A DNA stretch of 64,000 nucleotides from Rhodococcus spelaei (GCF_006704125.1 NZ_VIGH01000008.1:124001-188000), one strand, 5' to 3'; counted from the first letter of the stretch, positions 35,023 to 44,774 are shown. Program-made: numbers and translations. The notes: generated by a model not told the origin, from the letters alone.

Positions 35023-35558
35023 CCACAGATAGCCGAAGCCGCGCCGCCGCCGACCTCACCCGGCTGACCCGATGGGTCGACGACTTCCCCGAACCCGGCG
35101 TGCAGTTCGCGGACGTGACGCCGGTGTTCGCGGATGCGAGCGCATTTCGTGACATCGTCGACGCGCTCGCCTCCATCGGCGAGGGCGCCGACCTGGTCGC
35201 GGGCATCGACGCCCGCGGATTCCTGCTCGGGGCCGGTGTCGCGCTCGAACTCGGAGCCGGTGTCCTGGCGGTCCGGAAGGCGGGCAAGCTTCCGCCGCCC
35301 GTGCTCGGACGCGAGTACTCGCTCGAGTACGGAACCGCGCGGCTGGAGATCCCCGCGGACGGTCTGGACCTGAGCGGACGCAAGGTGCTGGTGATCGACG
35401 ACGTGCTCGCGACCGGCGGAACCCTCGGTGCGGCCGCGGAACTGCTCACCGACGCGGGGGCCGAGGTGCTCGGTGTGGCGGTGGTGCTCGAGATCGAGGC
35501 GCTCGGCGGCCGGGGCAGGCTGACGAAGTACCCGCTGACGTCGCTGCTGCGGGTCTGA
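35019..35558 (+). CDS. apt: Adenine phosphoribosyltransferase
   Basis: This 179-residue enzyme makes AMP from adenine and PRPP. It has the PRPP loop VLVIDDVLATGGT (123-135), the GIDARGFLLG motif (62-71) and the adenine-site VRKAGKLP (85-92). The GTG at 35019 overlaps the preceding stop. It sits before relA as in most actinobacteria, linking purine salvage and stringent response. Confidence 0.95.
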   Translation: MTTDSRSRAAADLTRLTRWVDDFPEPGVQFADVTPVFADASAFRDIVDALASIGEGADLVAGIDARGFLLGAGVALELGAGVLAVRKAGKLPPPVLGREYSLEYGTARLEIPADGLDLSGRKVLVIDDVLATGGTLGAAAELLTDAGAEVLGVAVVLEIEALGGRGRLTKYPLTSLLRV

Positions 35559-35626
35559 GGACTAGTGTTGTCACGTGCGGCGTTGCGACGTGTGTACGCA
35601 TTCGATTCGTCGGGAGGTGACGAAGG

Positions 35627-37957
35627 TTGACCCAGAACCTCGACAGGTCGCGGTCCGGAAGCGGGGAGTCGACGCCACCGGCTGAGAGCGCGCCGCCCCC
35701 GGTGCCCACCTCCGCTTCGCGCCGGGTCAGGGCGCGACTGGCGCGCCGGATCACGGCCCAGCGCAACGCGACCATCAAGCCGGTGCTCGAGCCGCTGGTC
35801 AGCCTGCACCGCGAGCTGTATCCGAAGGCGAATCTGGCGGTGCTCCAGCGCGCCTACGACGTCGCCGAGGAACGGCACGCCAGCCAGAAGCGCAAGTCCG
35901 GCGACCCGTACATCACCCATCCGCTGGCCGTTGCGAACATCCTGGCCGAACTCGGCATGGACACCACGACCCTGGTCGCGGCACTGCTGCACGACACGGT
36001 CGAGGACACCGGGTACAGCCTCGAACAGCTCACCGAGGATTTCGGCGAGGAGGTGGCGCACCTCGTCGACGGTGTGACGAAGCTGGACAAGGTGGTGCTC
36101 GGTACCGCCGCCGAGGGCGAGACCATCCGCAAGATGATCATCGCGATGGCGCGCGACCCCCGGGTGCTGGTGATCAAGGTGGCCGACCGGCTGCACAACA
36201 TGCGCACCATGCGCTTCCTGCCGCCGGAGAAGCAGGCCCGCAAGGCCAAGGAGACCCTCGAAGTTATTGCGCCGCTTGCGCATCGGCTCGGCATGGCCAC
36301 GGTCAAGTGGGAGCTCGAGGACCTCTCGTTCGCGATCCTGCACCCCAAGAAGTACGAGGAGATCGTGCGGCTGGTCGCGGACCGCGCGCCGTCACGGGAC
36401 ACCTATCTGGCGAAGGTGCGGGCCGAGATCAACGCGACGCTCGCCGCGTCCCGGATCAATGCCGTCGTCGAGGGCCGGCCCAAGCACTACTGGTCGATCT
36501 ACCAGAAGATGATCGTCAAGGGCCGCGACTTCGACGACATCCATGACCTGGTCGGCGTGCGCATCCTGTGCGACGAGATCCGGGACTGTTACGCCGCGGT
36601 CGGTGTCGTGCACTCGCTGTGGCAGCCGATGGCGGGTCGGTTCAAGGACTACATCGCGCAGCCGCGGTACGGCGTGTACCAGTCGCTGCACACCACCGTC
36701 GTCGGTCCCGAGGGCAAGCCCCTGGAGGTGCAGATTCGCACCCGCGACATGCACCGCACCGCCGAGTTCGGCATCGCGGCGCACTGGCGCTACAAGGAGA
36801 CCAAGGGCAAGCATTCCGGTGACGTCGCCGAGGTCGACGACATGGCGTGGATGCGTCAGTTGCTCGACTGGCAGCGGGAGGCGGCGGACCCGGGGGAGTT
36901 CCTCGAGTCGCTGCGCTACGACCTGGCGGTCAAGGAGATCTTCGTCTTCACGCCGAAGGGCGATGTGGTGACGCTGCCGGCGGGTTCGACGCCGGTGGAC
37001 TTCGCGTACGCCGTGCACACGGAGGTCGGGCACCGGTGCATCGGGGCGCGCGTCAACGGCAGGCTGGTCGCGCTCGAGCGGACGCTCGAGAACGGCGAGG
37101 TGGTGGAGGTGTTCACCTCCAAGGCCCAGAATGCCGGTCCGAGCCGGGACTGGCAGGGCTTCGTCGTGTCGCCGCGTGCGAAGGCAAAGATCCGGCAGTG
37201 GTTCGCGAAGGAGCGCCGCGAGGAGGCGCTCGAGTCGGGCAAGGATGCGATCGCCAAGGAGGTCCGCCGCGGCGGGCTGCCGCTGCAGCGCCTGATGAAC
37301 GCCGAGTCGATGTCCGCGATCGCACACGAACTGCGGTACGTGGACGTCTCGGCGCTGTACACGGCGGTCGGCGAGCACAACGTCTCGGCGCAGCACGTGG
37401 TGCAGCGACTGGTCGCGCATCTCGGCGGTGTCGGCGATGTCGAGGAGGAGTTGGCCGAGCGGTCGACCCCGTCGAACATCCCGACCCGGCCCCGCCGGAC
37501 CACCGACTCCGGCGTGCTCGTGCCGGGAGCGGAGGGGACGGTCGCGAAGCTGGCCAAGTGCTGCACCCCGGTACCGGGCGACGAGATCATGGGCTTCGTG
37601 ACCCGCGGCGGTGCGGTGAGCGTGCACCGCACCGATTGCACCAACGCCGGGTCCCTGCGCGAGCAGGAGGAGCGGATCATCGAGGTGCAGTGGGCGCCGT
37701 CCGCGTCCTCGGTGTTCCTGGTCGCGATCCAGATCGAGGCGCTGGACCGGCACCGGTTGCTCTCGGACGTCACGAAGGCGCTCGCGGACGAGAAGGTGAA
37801 CATCCTGTCCGCGTCGGTCACCACCTCCGGCGACCGGGTCGCGATCAGCCGCTTCACCTTCGAGATGGGCGACCCGAAGCATCTCGGTCACGTGCTGAAC
37901 GTGGTCCGCAACGTCGAGGGCGTGTACGACGTGTATCGCGTCACCAGCGCCGCCTAG
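35627..37957 (+). CDS. relA: Bifunctional (p)ppGpp synthetase/hydrolase RelA/SpoT
   Basis: This 776-residue Rel enzyme makes and degrades (p)ppGpp. The hydrolase HD domain is intact (H84, H122-D123 in HDTVED), the synthetase domain (about 230-400) includes [16 protein letters not shown], then TGS (about 440-505, [20 protein letters not shown]), a zinc-finger-like CCTPVPGD segment and a C-terminal ACT domain (about 695-776). Start is TTG at 35627, chosen because GGAGGTGA lies 7 nt upstream and no in-frame ATG or GTG fits. Both activities should be functional. Confidence 0.96.
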   Translation: MTQNLDRSRSGSGESTPPAESAPPPVPTSASRRVRARLARRITAQRNATIKPVLEPLVSLHRELYPKANLAVLQRAYDVAEERHASQKRKSGDPYITHPLAVANILAELGMDTTTLVAALLHDTVEDTGYSLEQLTEDFGEEVAHLVDGVTKLDKVVLGTAAEGETIRKMIIAMARDPRVLVIKVADRLHNMRTMRFLPPEKQARKAKETLEVIAPLAHRLGMATVKWELEDLSFAILHPKKYEEIVRLVADRAPSRDTYLAKVRAEINATLAASRINAVVEGRPKHYWSIYQKMIVKGRDFDDIHDLVGVRILCDEIRDCYAAVGVVHSLWQPMAGRFKDYIAQPRYGVYQSLHTTVVGPEGKPLEVQIRTRDMHRTAEFGIAAHWRYKETKGKHSGDVAEVDDMAWMRQLLDWQREAADPGEFLESLRYDLAVKEIFVFTPKGDVVTLPAGSTPVDFAYAVHTEVGHRCIGARVNGRLVALERTLENGEVVEVFTSKAQNAGPSRDWQGFVVSPRAKAKIRQWFAKERREEALESGKDAIAKEVRRGGLPLQRLMNAESMSAIAHELRYVDVSALYTAVGEHNVSAQHVVQRLVAHLGGVGDVEEELAERSTPSNIPTRPRRTTDSGVLVPGAEGTVAKLAKCCTPVPGDEIMGFVTRGGAVSVHRTDCTNAGSLREQEERIIEVQWAPSASSVFLVAIQIEALDRHRLLSDVTKALADEKVNILSASVTTSGDRVAISRFTFEMGDPKHLGHVLNVVRNVEGVYDVYRVTSAA

Positions 37958-37971
37958 TTTCTCCACGCAAG

Positions 37972-38020
37972 GGGCACCGTCCGGCGCCGCCCAGGTTGTG
38001 GGTGGTGTCGGGCGGTGCCC
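37972..38020. terminator. Weak hairpin between converging relA and DUF222 genes
   Basis: GGGCACCG (37972-37979) pairs with CGGTGCCC (38013-38020), with more GC pairing possible inside. There is no T-tract and the loop is long, so this is a weak call. Confidence 0.35.
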
Positions 38021-38045
38021 TGGTGTCGTCTCGGGTGCCTGGGTG

Positions 38046-39514
38046 TCAGGCGACGAAGGTGAGTTGGTTGCGCCGGTTGTGTGCCGGCACGGGTTGTCGG
38101 TGGGTGTCGATCCAGTGTGGTGGTCGGAACCACGGATGTCCGTCGTCGGCGATGAAGACTTCCCAGTCGCCTTTGTGGATGGCGGTGTGGTGGAAGCGGC
38201 AGAGCAGCACCAGGTTTGAGAGTTTCGTGTGGCCGCCGTTGGACCAGTGGATGATGGGGGTACCTCCCTGCACGAAGTGCTTGGGGGAGGGTGGCCGTCG
38301 GTCCAGGCGGCGGGGCGGCCGCAGCCGGGGAAGGCGCATCCGCAGTCGCGGGCAGTGAGGGCCTTGCGGAGTCTCTTGGAGATCAGGCGGGTGGTCTGGC
38401 CGACGTCGAGGGGGTTGCCGTGGTGGTCCATGACGATGGGGGTGATGTCGGCGTCGCAGGAGATGCGGGCTGCGACGTCGAGTGAGATCGGTCCGAGCCA
38501 GGGCATCCAAGCGGGTCCGCGGCGGCGTCCGGCGCGCCGCCGGGCGCGTTCCTGCGGCGCGGTCGTCGCTCCCGTGGAGGTGGTGGCGCTGCTGGTCCCA
38601 GCCTCAGCCTCAGCCCCAGCCCCAGCCCCAGTCCCGGTCGCGGTGGCTGCGGCGATGTCGGCGGCGTCGAAGAACACGCAGATGGGCGGTTTTTCACCGC
38701 CGTCGGACGGTGACTCTCCGGATTCGACGTAGGAGCGGACGATGTGTTCGAAGGCGTCGGCGCGCCGTTGGGCAGGGGTGCGTTGGTCCCGGCTGGTGGT
38801 GCCATCGCGGTTGTCGGCGCCGGGTCGTGGCTTCGAGAGTGTGGAGAGGGTGGCGAGCAGCATTTCTCCGGTGGCGGCGTCGAAGTGTCCTTTGACGTGG
38901 ACGCGGCCGCCGAGGCTGGGGGAGGCGTAGAACTCGTTGAGTTCGGTGTTCTCGGAGTCGGGGGTCTTGTCGTCGTTGACGAGGAGCAGTTCGAGGGCTT
39001 TGGCGCGTTGGGCGAGGACGGTGGGGTTTTCGCCGCGGGCGGCGAACAGGAGGTAGCGGGTGCAGGCCTGGGCGCGGGTGTCGTCGGATTCGTCGACCTC
39101 GGCACCGTCGGGGTCGCCTTCGTTGTCCGTGTGGGGGTTGGCGGGGTCGTCGGGGTCGGGCACCTTTGCGAGCAGTCCGACGATGATGCGGATGTGGTCG
39201 TAGTCGGCTTCGCCGGCGTCGAACGCGGCGGCGACTTCGGGGTGCTGTGTCAGTTCGCGTCCGAGTGTGACGATCTTGTTGGCGCGGCCCGGGGTCATGG
39301 TGGTCACGCCCGCGAGCCAGGCTCCGGGGGAGGAGGCGCCGGCGAGGTTTTCGGCGATGCAGCGTTGGTCGATCTGGTGTACCAGGCGTACGCGGAGGGC
39401 GTCGAGTTGGCGCATCCGTTGTGACAGTTCGGGGACGATGCGTAGGAGGTCGGCGTCGGCGAGTTGCCAGGCGGCCACCGTTGGTGGCGCGGCGAGCATC
39501 TCGTCGAGTTCCAT
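38046..39514 (-). pseudogene. DUF222/HNH endonuclease (13E12-like), frame-broken
   Basis: From the ATG at 39514 the DUF222 region (about 1-330) reads intact, then the frame reaches WTDGH of the HNH motif at 38291. The continuation IIHWSNGGHTKLSNLVLLC, the HNH Cys/His region and the natural C-terminus ending NQLTFVA are in another frame, stopping at 38046. A 35-bp palindromic insertion at 38256-38290 causes the shift; removing it joins the frames. DUF222/HNH genes are multicopy in actinobacteria and some are SOS-induced. A LexA box precedes this one. Residues about 298-310 form an Ala/Gly/Glu repeat. Unless frameshifting occurs, the product ends as a nonsense tail without nuclease motif. Confidence 0.85.
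38256..38291. mobile_element. Small palindromic element inserted in the HNH motif
   Basis: The 36-bp segment folds as CCTCCC (38263-38268) with GGGAGG (38285-38290) and GCAC (38270-38273) with GTGC (38277-38280), loop GAA. GGGGGTACC at its edge resembles palindromic repeats I recall scattered in actinobacterial genomes. It carries no gene and was probably moved by other machinery. Confidence 0.65.
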
Positions 39515-39527
39515 GTTCGAATGCTAC

Positions 39528-39543
39528 TCGAACAACTGTTCGA
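39528..39543 (-). promoter_or_regulatory. Perfect LexA (SOS) box upstream of the DUF222/HNH gene
   Basis: TCGAACAACTGTTCGA is a perfect match to the actinobacterial LexA consensus, a 16-bp palindrome apart from its centre, 13 bp before the ATG at 39514. It predicts DNA-damage induction of the DUF222 gene. Confidence 0.88.
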
Positions 39544-39757
39544 GTAGGAAGGGTTGGCGGGGTCCCAGTTTGTCGGACCCGGCTCAATCGCCCGCGCGCA
39601 GGCGCCCTCTGTACGGGTGTGTTCGTGGCGCTCATGGGTTCTTTGCGATGAGCAGGGGGCCTTTCCGGCGGGCCGCTCGTCTGCCGGCGTGTAGACGGTT
39701 CCTACTGATCTTTCCGGGTATCCGTAGCTTGCGCACTGTACTGATAGCGTCCGAAAC

Positions 39758-40123
39758 ATGACTCGTCGCCTGGTGATGCAATGGCTCTGTGCGGCGGCAC
39801 TTCTCGCGGTCGGGCTGTCTGGATGCGGTGCGCCGTCCCCTCCTTCCGAACCAGCTCCGGATCAGGTCGAGATCGGTGTCGCTTACGAGTACCGGATGTA
39901 CACACATTGCGGCGCGGAGGAAGCGCGGTTCGCCGGGGAGTACTGGGAAGCCCTGAGGGCCGATCCTCAGCAGGGCAATTCGTCCTCGGGGTGGGATGAC
40001 CCGTACCAGCTCGGCACCATGACTCGAGAGTCGGAGAGCACCGCTGCATTCGAGGCCGAGGGGCAGGTGAAGCGCTACCAATTGCGCCCGGGAGCCACAT
40101 CGTTCCTGCAGACCTGCGCCTGA
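39758..40123 (+). CDS. Small secreted lipoprotein of unknown function
   Basis: The 121-residue protein has a signal sequence with a lipobox LSGC (C23) and a short mature domain with two further cysteines (in MYTHCG and LQTCA) that may form a disulfide. No family was recognised. It stands alone, between the DUF222 gene and an amidohydrolase, and is not in the conserved actinobacterial backbone. ATG start at 39758; no clear ribosome-binding site. Confidence 0.72.
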   Translation: MTRRLVMQWLCAAALLAVGLSGCGAPSPPSEPAPDQVEIGVAYEYRMYTHCGAEEARFAGEYWEALRADPQQGNSSSGWDDPYQLGTMTRESESTAAFEAEGQVKRYQLRPGATSFLQTCA

Positions 40124-40217
40124 GTCGCACCCCGGCGGTTGAGTGCGAACCGAACTGGCTGACGTGGAAAGTCAGCTGGCGACTTGCATATCGGCAAACT
40201 GAGATGTCGTGTGTTCG

Positions 40218-41339
40218 TCAGGCGGGAGCGTGTTCTGTTCCGCCGCACCAGATGCGGGCGATGTTGCGGGTGGCGCGAATGTCGGCGAGAGGGTCGCCGT
40301 CGATCAGGATCAGGTCCGCGCGAAGGCCTGGGGCGATGGCGCCGCGGTCGGTGAGCCCGAAGTGTCGGGCGGGCAGGGAGGTGGCCGCCCGGAGGGCGTC
40401 GGTGGTGCTCAGTCCGGCGTCGACGAGGAGTTCGAGTTCGTGATGCAGGCTCTGGCCGTGCTTGACGTGGAACGGAACCCCGGGCAGGGCGTTGGCGTCG
40501 GTTCCTGCGACGATCGGCACTCCGGCTCGGTACAGGGCGGCGACGGTGCGCAAGGCTGCAGCGAACGCGGCGGCCTCGCCGAGTGCTGCTACCGCCTGCA
40601 TCATGGTCAGGGTCGGCACGCAGACCTGGCCTCCTGCCGCGATCCTGCTCACCTGCTGCGGCTCCAGAACCCGGTCGAGAGGCACGTGCGTGAGGACGTC
40701 GACGCCAACGGCGACGGCCATACGGTAGGCGTCGACGGTGAGGGCATGTGCGACGACCTTGCGGCCATGCGCATGCGCGGCCGCGACCACGGCTTCGGCG
40801 GTGGCCTGGTCTTGGCCGCCCTGCTCGCCCGGACCCGCCGGCCCCAGCATGATCTTGATGTAGTCCGAGCCCTGGGCCACCCGCCACGCCACGCCGTCCT
40901 CGGCGTCGTCGGGGGAACCGATGATCGCCTCGCGCACCAGATCAGGGGGCACTCCCGGCACCGCGTCCGGGTCGACATCCCCGACAACCGGCGTGCCCGC
41001 GCTGCGGATGTCGGTCACCGCAGGAGTACCGCGCAGTTGCTCCACCAGTCGCGGCTGCCAGGTCGCCATGTCCAAGGCGGTCGTGACCCCGAAGGAACAC
41101 AGCTGCTCCAGGTTGTCGCGGCTGTCCAGGTGGATGTGGGCGTCGATCAGGCCGGGCAGCAGCACCCCACCGTCCGCGTCGACCACCTCGGCGTCCGTGG
41201 CGTCGGTGCCGATCACGGCGCCGTCCATGACCACGGTGCGGGGCTCGGACAGGTTGCGGCCGTCGAAGACGCGGACATTGGTCAGGGCCGTCCGACCGCC
41301 CACGGACTTGCCTTCGGCGTTGCTGGGCTCGATCGTCAT
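40218..41339 (-). CDS. Amidohydrolase-family metal-dependent hydrolase
   Basis: This 373-residue protein has the amidohydrolase barrel motifs: HxH in DAHIH (H68, H70), a probable carbamylated lysine K162 (DYIKIML), H198 (VVAHA), H218 (LTHVP) and the catalytic D281 (GTDAN), plus the imidazolonepropionase/prolidase-like small beta domain at both ends. It should hydrolyse a cyclic amide or C-N bond; substrate unknown. It lies 54 bp after a MarR gene on the same strand, so MarR may control it. Confidence 0.88.
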   Translation of the reverse strand: MTIEPSNAEGKSVGGRTALTNVRVFDGRNLSEPRTVVMDGAVIGTDATDAEVVDADGGVLLPGLIDAHIHLDSRDNLEQLCSFGVTTALDMATWQPRLVEQLRGTPAVTDIRSAGTPVVGDVDPDAVPGVPPDLVREAIIGSPDDAEDGVAWRVAQGSDYIKIMLGPAGPGEQGGQDQATAEAVVAAAHAHGRKVVAHALTVDAYRMAVAVGVDVLTHVPLDRVLEPQQVSRIAAGGQVCVPTLTMMQAVAALGEAAAFAAALRTVAALYRAGVPIVAGTDANALPGVPFHVKHGQSLHHELELLVDAGLSTTDALRAATSLPARHFGLTDRGAIAPGLRADLILIDGDPLADIRATRNIARIWCGGTEHAPA

Positions 41340-41393
41340 GAGCCTGTTCGCCTTTCCGTTCTCGCATCCGAAACTCGGTCACCGGCAGCACGT

Positions 41394-41924
41394 TCAGGGA
41401 CTCGGCGAAATCGACCGCATGGGGAGGGTTGTGGTCTTCGTCGGTTTGCGGCCGGGTCGGCGGTGGTCCGGAGTGTTGGCGCGGATTTCCTCGGTGGCCG
41501 CGCGGAAGGCGGGTGCGGCATGGGCGAAGTAGTCGAACAACACCTCCCGCTGCGCGGGCGTGTAGCGGTCCAGCACCTCGGCGATGCGACGCCGAGCCGG
41601 TTCGACGGCCTTCTCGACGCCGGGGAAGGTGTCGGCCACGGCTTCGACCATGACGCGTCGCCGATCGGCTGAGTCTGCCGCACGGCGCACAAAGTTCCCC
41701 TGCTCGAGGCGGTCGATCAGTCGGGTTGTCGCGCCGGTGGTCAGTCCAGTGCGAGCGGCGAGTTCCCCGGAGGTGATGCGCCCCGCCAGGGTGATGATGC
41801 TCAGCGCATACCACTCCGTGGGTTGTAGACCAGCCGCTTGTGCACCGGCCATCCCGTGCAGACCGACTGCGTCCAGGTACTGGCGGAAGATCACGTGGGG
41901 GTCGGTCGGTGTGGTGTCTGTCAT
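41394..41924 (-). CDS. MarR-family transcriptional regulator
   Basis: This 176-residue protein has the MarR winged helix: LQPTEWYALSIITLAGRITS, recognition helix region ARTGLTTGATTRLIDRLEQG and the wing VRRAADSADRRRVMVEA. The ATG at 41924 gives the usual N-terminus; longer frames upstream run through the operator. It is divergent from a SnoaL-like gene over 92 bp and upstream of the amidohydrolase, so it probably regulates both. Confidence 0.88.
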   Translation of the reverse strand: MTDTTPTDPHVIFRQYLDAVGLHGMAGAQAAGLQPTEWYALSIITLAGRITSGELAARTGLTTGATTRLIDRLEQGNFVRRAADSADRRRVMVEAVADTFPGVEKAVEPARRRIAEVLDRYTPAQREVLFDYFAHAAPAFRAATEEIRANTPDHRRPGRKPTKTTTLPMRSISPSP

Positions 41925-41947
41925 TGCCGTGAGCACCTTTGCGGCTG

Positions 41948-42000
41948 TTAATCTGTATGAATGCAGATAATGTGTCAAAACAGGTTCTGCTTCAGATTAA
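41948..42000. promoter_or_regulatory. MarR-type operator region with three half-sites
   Basis: ATCTGTATGAATGCAGAT (41951-41968) is an 18-bp palindrome with one mismatch. TTAATCTG (41948-41955) and CAGATTAA (41993-42000) form a further perfect 8-bp inverted pair, giving three related half-sites. The core TATGAATGCAGATA (41956-41969) is identical to part of the arsR operator at 19049-19062. Confidence 0.65.
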
Positions 42001-42016
42001 CGAATAGGAGGCCGGT

Positions 42017-42478
42017 ATGACCACCCAGGACGACACAACCGCACTCACCGAGGTGATGGAGCAGATGAGCGAGGCATGGGGTCGCAACGACGCCGACGCC
42101 TACGGTGCGTCGTTCACCGCCGACGCCACCTATGTCACATTCGTCGGCACCTACTACAGCGGCCGCGCCGACATCGTGGCCTGCCACCGCACGTTGTTCG
42201 CGAAGTTCCTGAAGAACACAAAACTGGCCAGCGAGATCACCGACATCCGCTTCTACGGACCCGACACCGCGGTGGTCACCAGCCGCGGCGACACTTACAA
42301 GGGCGCCACCCCGCCCAAGGCCTCGAAATTGTCGAAGGTGCAGTCCTGTACCTTCGTCCGCGAGGGCGACGGGCAGTGGCGCATCGCGGCCTTCCAGAAC
42401 ACCCAGCGCAAGCCGCTGATGGAGGCCATCTCGTTCAAGACAGCACCCGGCACGATCCCCGCCGCGCAGCGGCAGTAA
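42017..42478 (+). CDS. SnoaL-like / SgcJ-EcaC family protein
   Basis: This 153-residue protein has the NTF2-like fold typical of SgcJ/EcaC: TALTEVMEQMSEAWGRNDADAYGASFTADATYV at the start (helix then strand) and SCTFVREGDGQWRIAAFQNTQ at the end. Members are small-molecule binding or oxidoreductase-associated proteins; function here is unknown. A strong AGGAGG lies 9 nt before the ATG. Divergent MarR and its operator suggest induction by a small ligand. Confidence 0.88.
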   Translation: MTTQDDTTALTEVMEQMSEAWGRNDADAYGASFTADATYVTFVGTYYSGRADIVACHRTLFAKFLKNTKLASEITDIRFYGPDTAVVTSRGDTYKGATPPKASKLSKVQSCTFVREGDGQWRIAAFQNTQRKPLMEAISFKTAPGTIPAAQRQ

Positions 42479-42624
42479 CTGCTCACCGCCGGCACCGCGG
42501 CAGCGCCGAGTGCGCCTGCGAAATCGCCGATGCTGGGCAGCGGTCGGACCCGGTGCGTCCGCGCGCGTTCATTCGCTCCCCGTTCACCAGGTGAATCGTC
42601 CTGTACGGGTTGGGCGTCGGAGCC

Positions 42625-43176
42625 TCACAACGGGATCCGCACCTGCCACAGGTGCATCCCCGGCTGCAGCAGCCACAACCGGCCGGCCATGATGTGGACT
42701 AGCCGAAGCGTGCCGACGACCAGGATCGCGGCCAGGGGGAGCTCGAAGAACACGGCCGTCGCGAGCGCGACCCAGACGTCGTCGGGGTCGGCGGTCATGA
42801 TGTCGAACCAGGCATCGCAGATGAGCAGGATCCCGGTGGCGAAGCCTGTCAGCACGAGAAGAAGCCTGCGCTGCCAACCGAGTACGGCTGTGGCGGCCAT
42901 CATCGTCACCAGCAGGACGTCGAAACCGACCCACGTGGCCGGCCAGTTGTGCGCGACGTACTGATTCGGGAGGGTGACCGCGAAGAACACGATCCACGGA
43001 ATCAACCCGACCGATCCGCTGATGATCAGTCCGAGCCGCAGGCGCCGAATGCGTGCCACCGCACCTGGCGATGGCAGCAGGTCGGCGGCCGGTCGCTCGA
43101 GCCGCTCGATCAGCTCCCGACGTTGTGCAGCGGACATCGCTGCGATCTGCTGGTCGGTGATTCCCGGTGCGTTCAT
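42625..43176 (-). CDS. Four-helix membrane protein of unknown function
   Basis: The 183-residue product has a soluble N-terminal helix (about 1-45, ITDQQIAAMSAAQRRELIERLE) and four transmembrane segments around 50-68, 82-100, 104-124 and 132-160. No known family is clear. I chose the ATG at 43176 with GAGGAG upstream; the frame continues further without a plausible start. It lies downstream of an MFS exporter on the same strand. Confidence 0.68.
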   Translation of the reverse strand: MNAPGITDQQIAAMSAAQRRELIERLERPAADLLPSPGAVARIRRLRLGLIISGSVGLIPWIVFFAVTLPNQYVAHNWPATWVGFDVLLVTMMAATAVLGWQRRLLLVLTGFATGILLICDAWFDIMTADPDDVWVALATAVFFELPLAAILVVGTLRLVHIMAGRLWLLQPGMHLWQVRIPL

Positions 43177-43262
43177 CCCGGCTCCTCGTCGGATCACCTG
43201 GCGGTTGCGCCGTACTCCCCGATCGGCTTGGGACCCGACGGCCGGCGCAACCGGCGGACTGG

Positions 43263-44774
43263 CTACAGGCCGTGTATCGCCGGGACGGTCTCCTCGTCCT
43301 CGTCGGGGCGTTCGGTTGCCGACAGGCGTCCTGTGGTGATCAGGGTGAACGCGACGACAGCGGACAGGACCAGCGCCGCCACGGCCCACCAGATGCCGAC
43401 CGAGAAGCCGTGCACCATCGCCTCCATCTTCAATGCCTGTCCCGCCGCGGGGGAGGTCACCAGGCTCGAATGCGAGGTGACGTAGGCGGCGGTGGCGCTG
43501 GTTGCAATGGTGTTCAGCAGTGCGGTGCCGATCGCTCCGCCGATCTGCTGCGAGGTGTTCACCATCGCCGAGGCGACGCCCGCGTCACGGGGCTGCACGC
43601 CGTGCGTGGCGACGCTCATCGCCGGCATGAACGTGGTTCCCAGTCCGAGGCCGATCAGGAACAGCCCGGGCAGCACCACCGCCGCATATGGGCTGTCGAC
43701 CTTCATCTGCGCCAGGATCGCCAGCCCGCACGCGCCGACCAGTAGACCCGGTGCCATCAGCAACCGTGGTGGGATGCGGACCGCGAGACGGGCGCCGATC
43801 TGGGTGGAGCCGATCATCATTCCGACCACCATCGGCAGGAACGCCACGCCGGCGACGACAGGGCTGTAGCCGAGCACGACCTGCAGGTAGAAGGTCAGGA
43901 ACAAGAACATGCCGAACATCCCGATCACCGCGAGGCCCAACGACAGGTAGGCGCCGCCCCGGTTGCGGTTGGCGACCACCCGCAGCGGCAGCAGCGGCTC
44001 GCGCACACGCGCCTGCACCACTGCGAACGCAGCCAGCAGGACGACGGCAGCGACCAGGACCGCGATGGTCACCGAGTCGCTCCAGCCGTCGGTCGACGCG
44101 CGACTGAACCCGTACACGACCGCCGCCAGGCCCGAACTGGCCAGCAGTACTCCGGGGATGTCGAGGCGGCCCCGGTGGCGTGCACCTGCCGGTTCGCGAA
44201 TCTCCCACACCGCACCCGCCAGCGCGATGGCCGCGAAGACGACGTTGATGTACAGCGTCCAACGCCAGTTCAGGTACTCGGTCAGGATGCCGCCGAGGAT
44301 CAGTCCGATCGCCGCGCCGCCGCCGGAGATGGCGCCGTAGATGCCGAACGCCTTTGCGCGCTCCTTGGCCTCGCTGAAGGTGACCGTCAGCAGCGACAGT
44401 GCGGCCGGGGCCAGTAGCGCCGCGAACACGCCCTGCAGCGCGCGCGCCCCGATGAGCATCTCGGTGCTGACCGCCGCGCCGCCGAGCGCGGACGCCGCGG
44501 CGAACCCGACCAGTCCGACCATGAACGCGCGCCGACGGCCCCACATGTCGGAGATGCGGCCGCCGAGCAGCAGCAGCCCGCCGAAACCCAGTGCGTAGGC
44601 GGTGATCACCCACTGCCGATTGGCGTCGGAGAACCCCAGATCCGCCTGCGCGTGCGGCAGGGCGATGTTCACCACGGTGCCGTCGAGCACCACCATCAAC
44701 TGCGCCAGGCAGATGAAGATGAGAGCCTTCCAGCGCCGCGGGTCCGGTTCCGGTTGTACATCGGAATGTGTCAT
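43263..44774 (-). CDS. EmrB/QacA-family MFS drug exporter
   Basis: This 503-residue protein has 14 predicted transmembrane helices (DHA2 class). Motif D1 LDGTVVNIALP (30-40) and motif A GGRISDMWGRRRAF (71-84) are typical of multidrug/H+ antiporters. It exports drugs or metabolites. A TetR gene lies just upstream on the same strand and is the likely repressor. The ATG at 44774 follows GAGGAG. Confidence 0.92.
   Translation of the reverse strand: MTHSDVQPEPDPRRWKALIFICLAQLMVVLDGTVVNIALPHAQADLGFSDANRQWVITAYALGFGGLLLLGGRISDMWGRRRAFMVGLVGFAAASALGGAAVSTEMLIGARALQGVFAALLAPAALSLLTVTFSEAKERAKAFGIYGAISGGGAAIGLILGGILTEYLNWRWTLYINVVFAAIALAGAVWEIREPAGARHRGRLDIPGVLLASSGLAAVVYGFSRASTDGWSDSVTIAVLVAAVVLLAAFAVVQARVREPLLPLRVVANRNRGGAYLSLGLAVIGMFGMFLFLTFYLQVVLGYSPVVAGVAFLPMVVGMMIGSTQIGARLAVRIPPRLLMAPGLLVGACGLAILAQMKVDSPYAAVVLPGLFLIGLGLGTTFMPAMSVATHGVQPRDAGVASAMVNTSQQIGGAIGTALLNTIATSATAAYVTSHSSLVTSPAAGQALKMEAMVHGFSVGIWWAVAALVLSAVVAFTLITTGRLSATERPDEDEETVPAIHGL

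Noticed and set aside
36392-38045. Continuation of the DUF222 frame past the palindromic insertion into relA
   Set aside because: After the insertion at 38290 this frame is nonsense, and the natural C-terminus of the family is in another frame ending at 38046. The part over relA is antisense shadow.
42997-43389. N-terminal extension of the four-helix membrane protein
   Set aside because: The extra residues are Arg/Pro-rich and overlap the MFS 3' end; GAGGAG just before the ATG at 43176 fixes the start.
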